Assembly: GCA_029858245.1 (NCBI GenBank)
Contig: JAOUFL010000160.1
Coordinates: forward strand, 1-5,640
Source of the DNA: Candidatus Zixiibacteriota bacterium
Lineage (GTDB): Bacteria; Zixibacteria; MSB-5A5; RBG-16-43-9
Direction: 5' to 3'
DNA: 5,640 nucleotides
In this document: piece by piece, positions 1 to 5,640 of the stretch
Position numbering within the stretch: the stretch's first letter is position 1
Layout: each line of letters starts with the position of its first letter
Notes under the pieces: generated by a model
The model's input: the letters and a program-made list of their open reading frames with translations, nothing else
What the model was told of the DNA's origin: nothing
Databases searched by the model: none
Position numbers and translations under genes: made by a program

Positions 1-1761
1 ATCTATCCCAAAACTGAATCCATGACTTATATCTAAAAGTATCTTACAGCCTGACACTACAGGCTCGAAGATAGTGAACAGGTTGTCGCTTACATCAAAA
101 GTCTCGGAATTGGAAGCATCAGATATTCTTACCAGACAGTATTCGGAGGGGGTATCCGCTATGGTCCAGGAATGACTTCCGTCATTGGGAGTGCTGGCGA
201 TGATAAGTATCCAGTTTGTGCCTGAATCAATTGAATATTCGAGTTTTACGTTATCAATCATCCCCTGATAAGTCCAGGTTATATTATGCATACTGCCTAC
301 AAACCAGTTCTCGCTTCCGTTGGGTGAGGTAAGATTCAACATATTCTCCGGAGGTGGTGAAATAGTGAAACTCGCATTGCTTTGGTCGTACGGAATACCG
401 TCAGCTGCATCCGAGATTTTTACCAGACAGTTCTCAGAAGGTGTATCCGGCACAATCCAGGAATGGGTGCCGTCATTAGCGGTGCTGGCAACAATGCTTA
501 TCCAGTTTGAACCACCATCAGTGGAATATTCTAATTTGACATTACCGCTGAAACAGGAAGAACTCCAGGTGATATTATGAGATGTTCCAGCCTGCCAGTT
601 TTCTCCTCCGTTAGGTGCGGTAACTGTTATGACCTGGGGAGCAATGGTAAATACTGCATTGCTGACATCAAAGGGAGTTCCCGAAGCTGACTCGGATACT
701 CTGACCAGACAGTTGCCGGAAGGATTATCCGGCACTACCCAGGGATGAGTTCCATCATTAGGTGTGCTGGCTATAATCTCTATCCAGTTTGACCCGGAAT
801 TTGTGGAATATTCTAATTTCACATTGGCAATTGAACCGGTTGAGGTCCAGGTAATATTATGATTACTCCCCACACACCAGTTCTCACCACCATTGGGTGA
901 GGTTAAATTGATAGTAGGAAGAGCACTTATGGTAAAATTGGCATTGCTCATATCCGAGATGGTGCCAGTTGCCACATCAGAGATTTTTACTCTGGCTAGA
1001 GTGGTAGGAGTATTCGGTATGGTCCAGGAATAAACACCATCATTTTCTGTACTGGCAATAACCTGTATCCAGGAAGAGCCTCCATTGGTGGAATATTCGA
1101 TTTTTACATTTCCAGAAAAATTGGCAGAGGTCCAGGTTATATCATATGCACTACCTACCTGCCAGTTCTCACCACCATTAGGTGAGGTTACAGAAATAGT
1201 GGGAACTGGTCCAGTCCCCACCCCCAGACATCCCTTGACAAAAGCCGGCTTGATTGGATTCCCGTCCGTTTTGGCTAATTCTAACTTGGTATCAGCTCCG
1301 CCTTTTGTCCATATAAATGAATCAACTGGAACAGCCAGTGTCGAATCCCAGGAAGGACCAGTAGTGAAAAACAGTTTAGCTACGGAACCGTTTCCTGCCG
1401 GAAGACTTCCCGAAAACCAAACTGCAAATACGCTAGCTCTATTTGTAGCATTATCTATAGAAGATGCATCCGATTTATACGCAGCTGATGCTCCTCTTAA
1501 ACCTGCAAAACTTATCGAATCACAGGTGATATCCAGATGAGTAGTGGTATCAGGAAAAGCCAGTGGTATTGAAAATGCACTCAACTCTTCGTCATTGATT
1601 ACATAGACATTTAAAGCCACCTGGGAATTAGGTCTGACCTTATCCAGGCACTCGATCCTGACTGTATCAACTACTCCCGGGTCCTGTGAAAACACCAACC
1701 CCGGATTTAATGCTACCAGTAACAATAAAAATAATAAGGTTATAAAACTTCTTCTGAACAT
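1..1761 (-). CDS. Secreted multi-domain protein: signal peptide, cohesin-like N-terminal region, four tandem Ig-like repeats (3' end beyond window)
   Basis: An uninterrupted frame of 587 codons runs from ATG (1761-1759) to the left edge with no stop, so the gene is partial. Residues 1-26 form a signal peptide: MFRRS, a Leu-rich core, then a likely cleavage VFS|QD. Residues about 28-183 form a beta-rich region (DTVRIECLDKVRPNSQVALN..., INDEELSAFSIPL, GNGSVAKLFF) that resembles cohesin-like domains of FCB-group secreted proteins. Residues 188-564 are four Ig/FnIII-like repeats of about 95 residues, each with [SA]PNG[GS]ENW, ITW[TS], NVK[LI]EYS, AST.NDG..[SP]W and [SN]x[LF][FT]TI-type motifs. 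After repeat 4 the phase breaks, and residues 572-587 (C-K-I-L-L-D-I-S-H-G...) start something else. The start is fixed by AGGAGG 8 nt upstream. The likely role is a surface or secreted adhesion or scaffold protein. The repeat family is recognised from its motif; the function is inference. Confidence 0.9.
   Translation of the reverse strand, partial: MFRRSFITLLFLLLLVALNPGLVFSQDPGVVDTVRIECLDKVRPNSQVALNVYVINDEELSAFSIPLAFPDTTTHLDITCDSISFAGLRGASAAYKSDASSIDNATNRASVFAVWFSGSLPAGNGSVAKLFFTTGPSWDSTLAVPVDSFIWTKGGADTKLELAKTDGNPIKPAFVKGCLGVGTGPVPTISVTSPNGGENWQVGSAYDITWTSANFSGNVKIEYSTNGGSSWIQVIASTENDGVYSWTIPNTPTTLARVKISDVATGTISDMSNANFTISALPTINLTSPNGGENWCVGSNHNITWTSTGSIANVKLEYSTNSGSNWIEIIASTPNDGTHPWVVPDNPSGNCLVRVSESASGTPFDVSNAVFTIAPQVITVTAPNGGENWQAGTSHNITWSSSCFSGNVKLEYSTDGGSNWISIVASTANDGTHSWIVPDTPSENCLVKISDAADGIPYDQSNASFTISPPPENMLNLTSPNGSENWFVGSMHNITWTYQGMIDNVKLEYSIDSGTNWILIIASTPNDGSHSWTIADTPSEYCLVRISDASNSETFDVSDNLFTIFEPVVSGCKILLDISHGFSFGID
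70..1200 (-). repeat. Four tandem coding repeats (Ig-like units of about 280-290 bp)
   Basis: The units lie at about 1200-925, 915-643, 633-361 and 342-70 (protein residues 188-279, 283-373, 377-467, 474-564). The SPNGGENW-type motif starts at residues 193, 288, 382 and 479, a spacing of 95, 94 and 97. Conservation also shows in the DNA: the 29-base stretches 1162-1190 and 877-905 differ at one position. Units 2-4 share a Cys in the motif [NY]CLV (residues 351, 445, 542); unit 1 has Ala-Arg-Val there instead. Units 2 and 3 carry a second Cys (296 and 403) at non-equivalent places. The motif set matches the beta-sandwich repeats often found in tandem in secreted bacterial proteins (PNGGE-type, near Kre9/KNH or FnIII-like folds). 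They probably act as spacers or binding modules. Confidence 0.9.
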
Positions 1762-1769
1762 AGACCTTT

Positions 1770-1775
1770 CCTCCT
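1770..1775 (-). promoter_or_regulatory. Ribosome binding site AGGAGG of the secreted Ig-repeat gene
   Basis: On the minus strand the sequence reads AGGAGGAAAGGTCTATG, which puts a full six-base Shine-Dalgarno match 8 nt before the ATG at 1761. Together with the signal peptide that follows at once, it settles the start of the gene. Confidence 0.9.
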
Positions 1776-1782
1776 GTTAGGT

Positions 1783-1835
1783 AAAGGGTTAAAATGGATT
1801 GCGTTATCTTTTTACCCTTTTAAAACCACCTCCTT
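1783..1835 (-). promoter_or_regulatory. Leader of the Ig-repeat gene: orphan Shine-Dalgarno match and imperfect hairpin
   Basis: On the minus strand the bases 1835-1827 read AAGGAGGTG, a nine-base match to the 16S anti-Shine-Dalgarno, but no usable start codon follows at normal spacing. Just downstream, ACCCTTT (plus, 1814-1820) pairs with AAAGGGT (1783-1789). Four further A:T pairs (1810-1813 with 1791-1794) lie beyond a one-base bulge, leaving a loop of about 15 bases. The hairpin ends about 7 bases before the real AGGAGG. A ribosome standby site or translational control is possible. The stem is AT-rich, so chance is also possible. Confidence 0.35.
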
Positions 1836-1854
1836 CTTCATAAAGAAAATATAA

Positions 1855-1882
1855 TTAATACAAATTTTCAAATAACTTTCAA
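1855..1882 (-). promoter_or_regulatory. Alternative weak promoter candidate for the Ig-repeat gene
   Basis: On the minus strand TTGAAA (1882-1877) is followed after 16 bases by TATTAA (1860-1855). The region is so AT-rich that such matches are expected by chance. It is listed because it would give a shorter leader of about 90 bases that still contains the orphan Shine-Dalgarno match and the hairpin. Confidence 0.22.
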
Positions 1883-1964
1883 CAAAAAATAATCTTATTT
1901 TACGTCTCCCCCCTCAGCTACAAGAAGACGAAAATTTAAAAAAAAATTATATTCCTCCATTTGC

Positions 1965-1992
1965 AAAATAACTTTTTTAAACCAGTTGTCAA
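1965..1992 (-). promoter_or_regulatory. Candidate sigma70-type promoter for the Ig-repeat gene
   Basis: On the minus strand a perfect TTGACA (1992-1987) is followed after 16 bases by TATTTT (1970-1965), a four-of-six match to TATAAT. Transcription would begin near 1958 and give a leader of about 195 bases. The perfect -35 box in an intergenic region, directed at the next gene, supports it; the weak -10 box and the 16-base spacer count against it. The surrounding A/T runs could help by acting as UP-like or melting DNA. Confidence 0.4.
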
Positions 1993-2091
1993 GAGAAAAA
2001 GAATGAAATTTGAGGGAATGTTGAAGAACTTCGGGAAAGGACATATTTAGCTGGGAGACATAAAGATAAGGATAAGCCCTTTAATTATTGG

Positions 2092-2120
2092 AATCCCCCA
2101 CTATGCCTGCAAGGGGGGTT
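2092..2120. repeat. Second hairpin, C/G-run stem, abutting the palindrome
   Basis: AATCCCCC (2092-2099) can pair with GGGGGGTT (2113-2120), seven Watson-Crick pairs and one G-T, around a 13-base loop. It abuts the 28-base palindrome with no gap, so the two form one 57-base composite structure. Neither hairpin is followed by a T-run on the minus strand. The composite may be a single inserted element or a factor-assisted 3' end signal. Confidence 0.5.
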
Positions 2121-2148
2121 GTAGAGACGCATGGCTATGCGTCTCTAC
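2121..2148. repeat. Perfect 12-bp palindrome with 4-base loop, directly after the lipoprotein stop codon
   Basis: GTAGAGACGCAT (2121-2132), loop GGCT (2133-2136), then ATGCGTCTCTAC (2137-2148) form a perfect inverted repeat. It touches the stop codon of the 570-residue gene at 2149-2151. On the minus strand no T-run follows (it continues AACCCCCC), so it is not a standard intrinsic terminator. The core GTAGAGACG...CGTCTCTAC resembles short palindromic repeats dispersed between genes in cyanobacteria and other bacteria (REP or MITE-like). It could still stabilise the 3' end of the lipoprotein mRNA. The palindrome is directly visible; its status as a dispersed repeat is inference from resemblance. 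Confidence 0.65.
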
Positions 2149-3861
2149 TTATCTAAATTTTAGAATTACTCCCTCGGTCTCCCATCTGGGACGAACATTC
2201 AGACTATCCGGATAAAATAATTGAGGTTCAGCAGGTTCAAACGGATAGATGTTACCTGAATCCAGAGTGCCGTTGTCGTTCAAATCCTGGTAAGCACTAA
2301 GCCTGTATTTACCCGGGAAAATATATTCGAATTTGAAATCACCCGGCTCATCTATTCTTTTTTCATATCTCATAAAAGGGGTATGGAATCTTTCCAGAAT
2401 TATAACAGCCTTAAATCTCCTGTTACTTAAACTTTCCACCTTACCGGAAATAGACCCCAGGGTATCCGGGTTTAAAGTGGAAAAAGTTATTCTAAAACTG
2501 CTGTCTGCTAAAAAATTTCTCCACAGGTCAACTATATCCCTTATGGATAAAAGGTATTTCATACTTCTCTGCAGTAATTTGTCCGGCTGGAAAACCACTA
2601 CTGCAGGGTTTTCCCAGAGAAATTTCCCTTCAACTTTTTTAGCTGAACTGTCTTCCAGAAGAAATTTTTCTTCCACCAGATTTTTTTCAGGTGGTTTATC
2701 GAAATATAGCTTGATCTTAAAGTCTAAGGGGATATCAACTGCCCCGGGTTGAGGATAGGAAGAGATGATTTGCAGGGGAGCTTTATCTTCCTGTTCAGCT
2801 CCTTCAAAAATACACTCCTTTTGTTTTTCATCAACCGGATTACCCATGGAATCAAAAAGGTTCTCTATCTGAATTCTGTATCTGTTCTTCCTTATTTCTT
2901 CGGTTACCAGGTAAACCTTCTGATAATCCTCCTCTTTTGTGTAAACCTGTCTTATCTCCAGAATTTCCTCTTCCAGAGAATCTGATACAATCCTGTAGTT
3001 ATTTTTATCATATAGACCCAATTTATATGATAGCGGCTCACTAAAATCCAGTCTGATTTTATTTATATCCAGACTTTGACAGTCAAGTAAAGCAGCCGGA
3101 GTGGTGTCTCTAAATGCCAGGGTGAAATCTATGAAGGTAAAAAAAAGTGAATCTTCAGTCAGGTTTAAATCCTGAGTAGTAATACCCAGGAGTTCCTTAT
3201 CCGGATCCCATAAAAGATCACCGTTTAAGTCCTTAACCGCAAACAGCCTATACTTCCCTTCAGCCAGATAGCTTAATCTGTACTCCCCGTTTTCACCCGA
3301 AAGAGTTACATATATCGGTTTTTCCCTTTTCGGATCAGGCTCCGGGTACCCAAAACCTGATTCTATCTCTTTCACCACTGAATAACACCAGATGCTAACC
3401 CCTTTTTCGGGACTTGATTTAAAAAAAACCCTGCCTGAGATAAAGCCAGAATCTAACTTCGTTCCAGTGGAAAAAGCAAATGAGTGGCTTTTCTCCATTT
3501 TATTGTTATGTAAATCCTTAGCATTGGTACCAATAGTTATAACATAAGTTCTATTTTTCTCCAGCACCTGTGAAGTACTCAGTATTAATTTATTTTTCTT
3601 CCATTTGAATTCAGGCGGAGTCCGGGGAACCGGTGTGAGGAAAATGGATTTCTCGACACTTTCTTTATCCATTATCTCGCTAAAGGTGAGGGCTATAGTA
3701 GTAGCAGTATCTACCCCTGTGGAGTTATCGGCAGGAAATACCTCCAGCAGTCCGGGTGGGGTTAAATCCTCAGGCCCGCCTGGAGGAAATCCCTTTTTAG
3801 CACAACCGAGTAACCAAAGAAGCAGGATGATGAAAAATATCTCAAGTTTTTTTATGCACAT
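2149..3861 (-). CDS. Ig-like (Big_5/SbsA-type) domain lipoprotein, 570 aa
   Basis: This is a complete gene. Residues 1-20 are a lipoprotein signal peptide: M-C-I-K-K, a hydrophobic core, then the lipobox L-L-G-C with Cys20 as the lipidated residue. Ala at +2 would, by the E. coli Lol rule, send it to the outer membrane. Next comes AKKGFPPGGPEDLTPP, a hallmark of Ig-like lipoproteins in Bacteroidetes and relatives, whose usual length is similar. Domains: Ig-like Big_5 (about 34-133), a beta-sandwich starting ISGRV (141-240) with an Asp/Asn-rich loop DLNGDLLWD (211-219), a divergent Ig-like domain (252-352), a second clear Big_5 (362-462), and a second sandwich starting ISGKV (471-570) with DLNDNGTLD (526-534). 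No catalytic motif is seen. The ATG is forced: TAG lies 11 codons upstream (3897-3895) with no other start between. Its Shine-Dalgarno is poor (only GGTGG beside the ATG). The likely role is envelope structure or surface binding; the true function is unknown. Confidence 0.9.
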   Translation of the reverse strand: MCIKKLEIFFIILLLWLLGCAKKGFPPGGPEDLTPPGLLEVFPADNSTGVDTATTIALTFSEIMDKESVEKSIFLTPVPRTPPEFKWKKNKLILSTSQVLEKNRTYVITIGTNAKDLHNNKMEKSHSFAFSTGTKLDSGFISGRVFFKSSPEKGVSIWCYSVVKEIESGFGYPEPDPKREKPIYVTLSGENGEYRLSYLAEGKYRLFAVKDLNGDLLWDPDKELLGITTQDLNLTEDSLFFTFIDFTLAFRDTTPAALLDCQSLDINKIRLDFSEPLSYKLGLYDKNNYRIVSDSLEEEILEIRQVYTKEEDYQKVYLVTEEIRKNRYRIQIENLFDSMGNPVDEKQKECIFEGAEQEDKAPLQIISSYPQPGAVDIPLDFKIKLYFDKPPEKNLVEEKFLLEDSSAKKVEGKFLWENPAVVVFQPDKLLQRSMKYLLSIRDIVDLWRNFLADSSFRITFSTLNPDTLGSISGKVESLSNRRFKAVIILERFHTPFMRYEKRIDEPGDFKFEYIFPGKYRLSAYQDLNDNGTLDSGNIYPFEPAEPQLFYPDSLNVRPRWETEGVILKFR

Positions 3862-4017
3862 ACCACCAAAACCGTAGTTGCGCCCTTTATCGAGCTAAAA
3901 ACTTCCAATGAATTGGTAAACTATTTTGAACCACTTGTATAGGTTTGCAAATTTACTCAAGCAATCGAATACGAAGCTGAACTCTTAAGAACTTATGGTT
4001 TTATACTCCAGTTTAAT
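3862..4017. other. 156-base spacer between the TPR gene and the lipoprotein gene
   Basis: No terminator hairpin with a T-run follows the TPR stop codon, so read-through into the lipoprotein gene is possible. A plus-strand frame across the whole spacer is interrupted by only one stop (TAG, 3940-3942), and its translation looks protein-like (TTKTVVAPFIELKTSNEL..., then TQAIEYEAELLRTYG). I cannot assign it to a family. It has no start, no ribosome site and no intact length. It may be a decayed gene fragment or chance. Confidence 0.3.
3936..3964 (-). promoter_or_regulatory. Weak promoter candidate for the lipoprotein gene
   Basis: On the minus strand TTGCTT (3964-3959), a 17-base spacer and TATACA (3941-3936) give a poor -35 and a fair -10 match with ideal spacing. 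A start near 3930 would leave a leader of about 70 bases. It is weak enough that co-transcription from the TPR gene is equally likely. Confidence 0.2.
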
Positions 4018-5640
4018 TTATTTCCCCAGCTTATCCCTGATTTTTTCATTCTCCGGATCAAGCTCTAAGGCTTTTCCCCATTCCTGTTTAGCTTCTTCTT
4101 TCCTTCCCAGGGCTTCCAGTATATAACCTAAATGCTCATGGATTACTGCATCCTTGACATTAGTCTGCATGGCTTTTCTTATCTGAACCTCTGCCTCATT
4201 CAATTTACCCATCCTGAATAAAACCCACCCGTAACTATCTAAATAAGCACTGTTCCCCGGCTCTTTTTCCAGTGCTTTTTCAATCATCCCCTTTGCTTCA
4301 TCCAGCCTTATCCCTTTATCTGCCAGCATATACCCTAAGTAATTCAAAGCCCCGTCATGTTGCGGTTCCAGAGACAGGAGCTTTTCAAAAAAAGATACAG
4401 CCCGATCAAAACTCCCATTCCGCTCATATGAAGAGCCCAAAAGAAAAAGGACCTGAACGTTTCCCGGGCTTAAGGAGTCTGCTATATTTAAATTTTCTAT
4501 TGCTTTTTGATAATTTTTTTGTCGGGAATTTATCAGACCTATAAAATAGTAGATCTCCTCTTTTCTTTTAACCCTGCTTAGAGCCTGAGAAAAAATCTCC
4601 TCCGCTTTTGACAAGCTGTCTTCTTCTAAGTAGGTTAGCCCCAGGCTTACCCAGGCCTGCTGTTTTACGGGCCCGTTGCCGGAAAGGGAATCATCCAGAC
4701 TTATCGATTTCCGAAGAGCATCTTTGGCTTTATTATATTTTCTCTCCTCCAGCAATGTCCTGCCCAGGAACAAGTATCCGCTGGGGTCCTCCGGTTCTGC
4801 TTCAACATATTCTGTGAAAAGGGTCTCTGCCTGAGGGTATTTCTCCAGTGATAGATATATTCCGCCTAAAAGTTTTTTTATATTTTTGTCCTCAGGTCTA
4901 CGGCGATAGAGTTTTAATCCTTCCTCTAATGCCTTTTGTTTATCCTCAAAATTAAAATATAATTGAATCAGCTTGGAGCGGAGAATTATATCCGTCGTAT
5001 CCCGGGCTAAGGCTTTCTCATAGTATTTTATCGCCTGAGAGAAATTCTCTTTAGCCTCATAGGTTCTGCCCAGAGGCAAAAGCACCATTTTTTCATCCGG
5101 CTCTATGGATAGTGCTTTTTTGTATTCTTCTATTGCCTCATCCCATTTTCCCTTTACCTCCAGCAGAGAGCCCAGGTTTATATGGAAACCTGTATTCGGA
5201 GGAAAACCGGTGATGACTTTTCTCCAGGCATATATTGCCGAATCTATATCCCCCTGCTGCTGCCAGATCTGTGCCAGATAAAAGTACGGTATTACCTGAT
5301 TTGAGTCCGCCTGAACTGCCTTGTAAAAAGCCTCTATCGCCTCTGTTCTTTTATTCATATTCAGATAGCAATTCCCCAGAAGCACCCATACCTCCCCGTT
5401 CTTCGGTTCGATTTTGAAAGACTCCTCAAAAGCCTCCTCCACCTTACCCAGTCTGTAATATAGATTCGCCAGAGCAAATCTAAGAGCATAGGAATCAGGA
5501 GACAGCTCCAGCCCTTTTTGGTATTCCTGAACGGCAGAGTTCATATCCCCATAAAGCTCCAATAAAGAGCCATTTATATAATGATCAAAGGTAAAATAAT
5601 CATTTAACCTTCTGTCGCCTTTACCCTTTTCTTGAGCGAA
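4018..5640 (-). CDS. TPR-repeat protein, probably exported (5' end beyond window), 540 residues visible
   Basis: The frame is open from the right edge to TAA (4020-4018). At least 15 tetratricopeptide repeats of 34 residues follow one another from visible residue 18 to 531 (numbered from 5640). Consensus positions (LG..Y, G....A, A...Y.KAL, P.N) are clear, for example in units at 150-183 and 395-428. Unit 2 is short (31) and unit 9 long (40, insert DDSLSGNGPV). The last three units (429-531: NYLGYMLADKGIRLDEA, YLDSYGW, IHEHLGYILEALGRKEEA) match a conserved C-terminal pattern of a widespread bacterial TPR family that includes Pseudomonas PA4667-like proteins. The visible start FAQEKGKGD looks like the end of a signal peptide, so few residues are probably missing. 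TPR arrays bind proteins and scaffold complexes; here a periplasmic or envelope role is inferred. The partner is unknown. No enzyme domain is visible. Confidence 0.92.
   Translation of the reverse strand, partial: FAQEKGKGDRRLNDYFTFDHYINGSLLELYGDMNSAVQEYQKGLELSPDSYALRFALANLYYRLGKVEEAFEESFKIEPKNGEVWVLLGNCYLNMNKRTEAIEAFYKAVQADSNQVIPYFYLAQIWQQQGDIDSAIYAWRKVITGFPPNTGFHINLGSLLEVKGKWDEAIEEYKKALSIEPDEKMVLLPLGRTYEAKENFSQAIKYYEKALARDTTDIILRSKLIQLYFNFEDKQKALEEGLKLYRRRPEDKNIKKLLGGIYLSLEKYPQAETLFTEYVEAEPEDPSGYLFLGRTLLEERKYNKAKDALRKSISLDDSLSGNGPVKQQAWVSLGLTYLEEDSLSKAEEIFSQALSRVKRKEEIYYFIGLINSRQKNYQKAIENLNIADSLSPGNVQVLFLLGSSYERNGSFDRAVSFFEKLLSLEPQHDGALNYLGYMLADKGIRLDEAKGMIEKALEKEPGNSAYLDSYGWVLFRMGKLNEAEVQIRKAMQTNVKDAVIHEHLGYILEALGRKEEAKQEWGKALELDPENEKIRDKLGK

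Larger units (their letters stand above)
1762..2148. other. 387-base intergenic region between the lipoprotein and the Ig-repeat gene
   Basis: No open frame here looks like a gene. Reading in the direction of transcription, it holds a perfect 28-base palindromic element (2148-2121), a C/G-rich hairpin (2120-2092), a candidate promoter (1992-1965), a very AT-rich stretch with a run of nine A on the plus strand (1938-1946), a run of six C on the plus strand near 1908-1913, and the leader with two Shine-Dalgarno matches. The gap length, the hairpins and the promoter candidate together suggest that the Ig-repeat gene is a separate transcription unit from the lipoprotein gene. Confidence 0.6.

Noticed and set aside
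70..1200. Regularly spaced repeats as a CRISPR-like array
   Set aside because: The period is about 285 bases, the units diverge throughout, and they keep one open reading frame; they are protein-domain repeats.
1085..1540. Plus-strand open frame of 151 codons
   Set aside because: It is the antisense of the secreted Ig-repeat gene, which has a signal peptide, a strong ribosome site and recognisable repeats. The plus frame has no ribosome site or known motif. The same applies to the plus frame at 320-580.
1812..1841. Tiny minus-strand reading frame of nine codons (MKKEVVLKG) in the leader of the Ig-repeat gene
   Set aside because: It has no Shine-Dalgarno upstream of its ATG, and the purine-rich AAGGAGGTG lies inside it, so that motif cannot serve its start. 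It is too short to call as a gene or a leader peptide.
1902..1930. CGTCT...AGACG inverted repeat around a run of six C
   Set aside because: The stem is only five base pairs with a long loop, which is expected by chance.
1931..1950. Run of nine A (nine T on the minus strand) as the T-tract of a terminator
   Set aside because: No stem precedes it on the minus strand, and it lies about 200 bases past the lipoprotein stop codon, inside a promoter-like AT-rich stretch.
2333..2985. Plus-strand open frames of 139 and 78 codons
   Set aside because: Both lie antisense to the complete lipoprotein gene, and their translations show no family features. The frame at 3605-3877 is likewise antisense to the lipoprotein's N-terminus.
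4272..5417. Plus-strand open frames opposite the TPR gene
   Set aside because: The minus strand encodes an unbroken series of TPR units throughout; the plus frames (4272-4544, 4608-4817, 5235-5417) are low-complexity shadows rich in Pro, Leu and Ser.

Overview
The window holds three protein genes, all on the minus strand and read from right to left. In order of transcription they are: (1) a large exported-looking TPR-repeat protein whose 5' end lies beyond the right edge (4018-5640); (2) a complete 570-residue lipoprotein built from Ig-like beta-sandwich domains (2149-3861); (3) a secreted protein with a signal peptide, a cohesin-like N-terminal region and four tandem Ig-like repeats, whose 3' end lies beyond the left edge (1-1761). 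I see no plus-strand gene, tRNA, rRNA, CRISPR array or insertion sequence.

Organism: a Gram-negative (diderm) bacterium is suggested by the lipobox lipoprotein with Ala at +2 and by the family resemblance. The motif C-A-x-x-G-x-P-x-G-G-P-x-D-x-x-P-P after the lipobox is typical of Ig-like lipoproteins of Bacteroidetes and related FCB-type lineages. The N-terminal domain plus 'SPNGGENW' repeats of the left gene recall secreted proteins of candidate phyla such as Zixibacteria, WOR-3 and other FCB relatives. The base composition is moderately AT-rich by eye, with very AT-rich spacers. The exact phylum is inference, not demonstrated.

Layout: 1-1761 is gene 3, with its AGGAGG ribosome binding site at 1770-1775. 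The 387-base spacer 1762-2148 holds a probable leader with a second, orphan Shine-Dalgarno match, two candidate promoters, and two back-to-back hairpins directly behind the stop codon of gene 2. One of these is a perfect 12-bp palindrome that looks like a dispersed intergenic repeat. 2149-3861 is gene 2. 3862-4017 is a 156-base spacer with no clear gene. 4018-5640 is gene 1.

How the genes fit together: all three products appear to be exported, and all are built from repeated binding or scaffold modules (TPR, Big_5/SbsA-type Ig, cohesin-like and PNGGE-type Ig). No enzyme active site is visible, except for a few residues at the left edge that may begin a further domain. The region therefore looks like a cell-envelope or surface-protein locus. 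The first two genes could share a transcript. The third probably has its own promoter, given the long spacer and hairpins. I find no convincing evidence of a new defence or mobile system. The points most worth a second look are the palindromic element, the unusual leader of gene 3, the partly homogenised Ig repeats, and the internal duplication in the lipoprotein.
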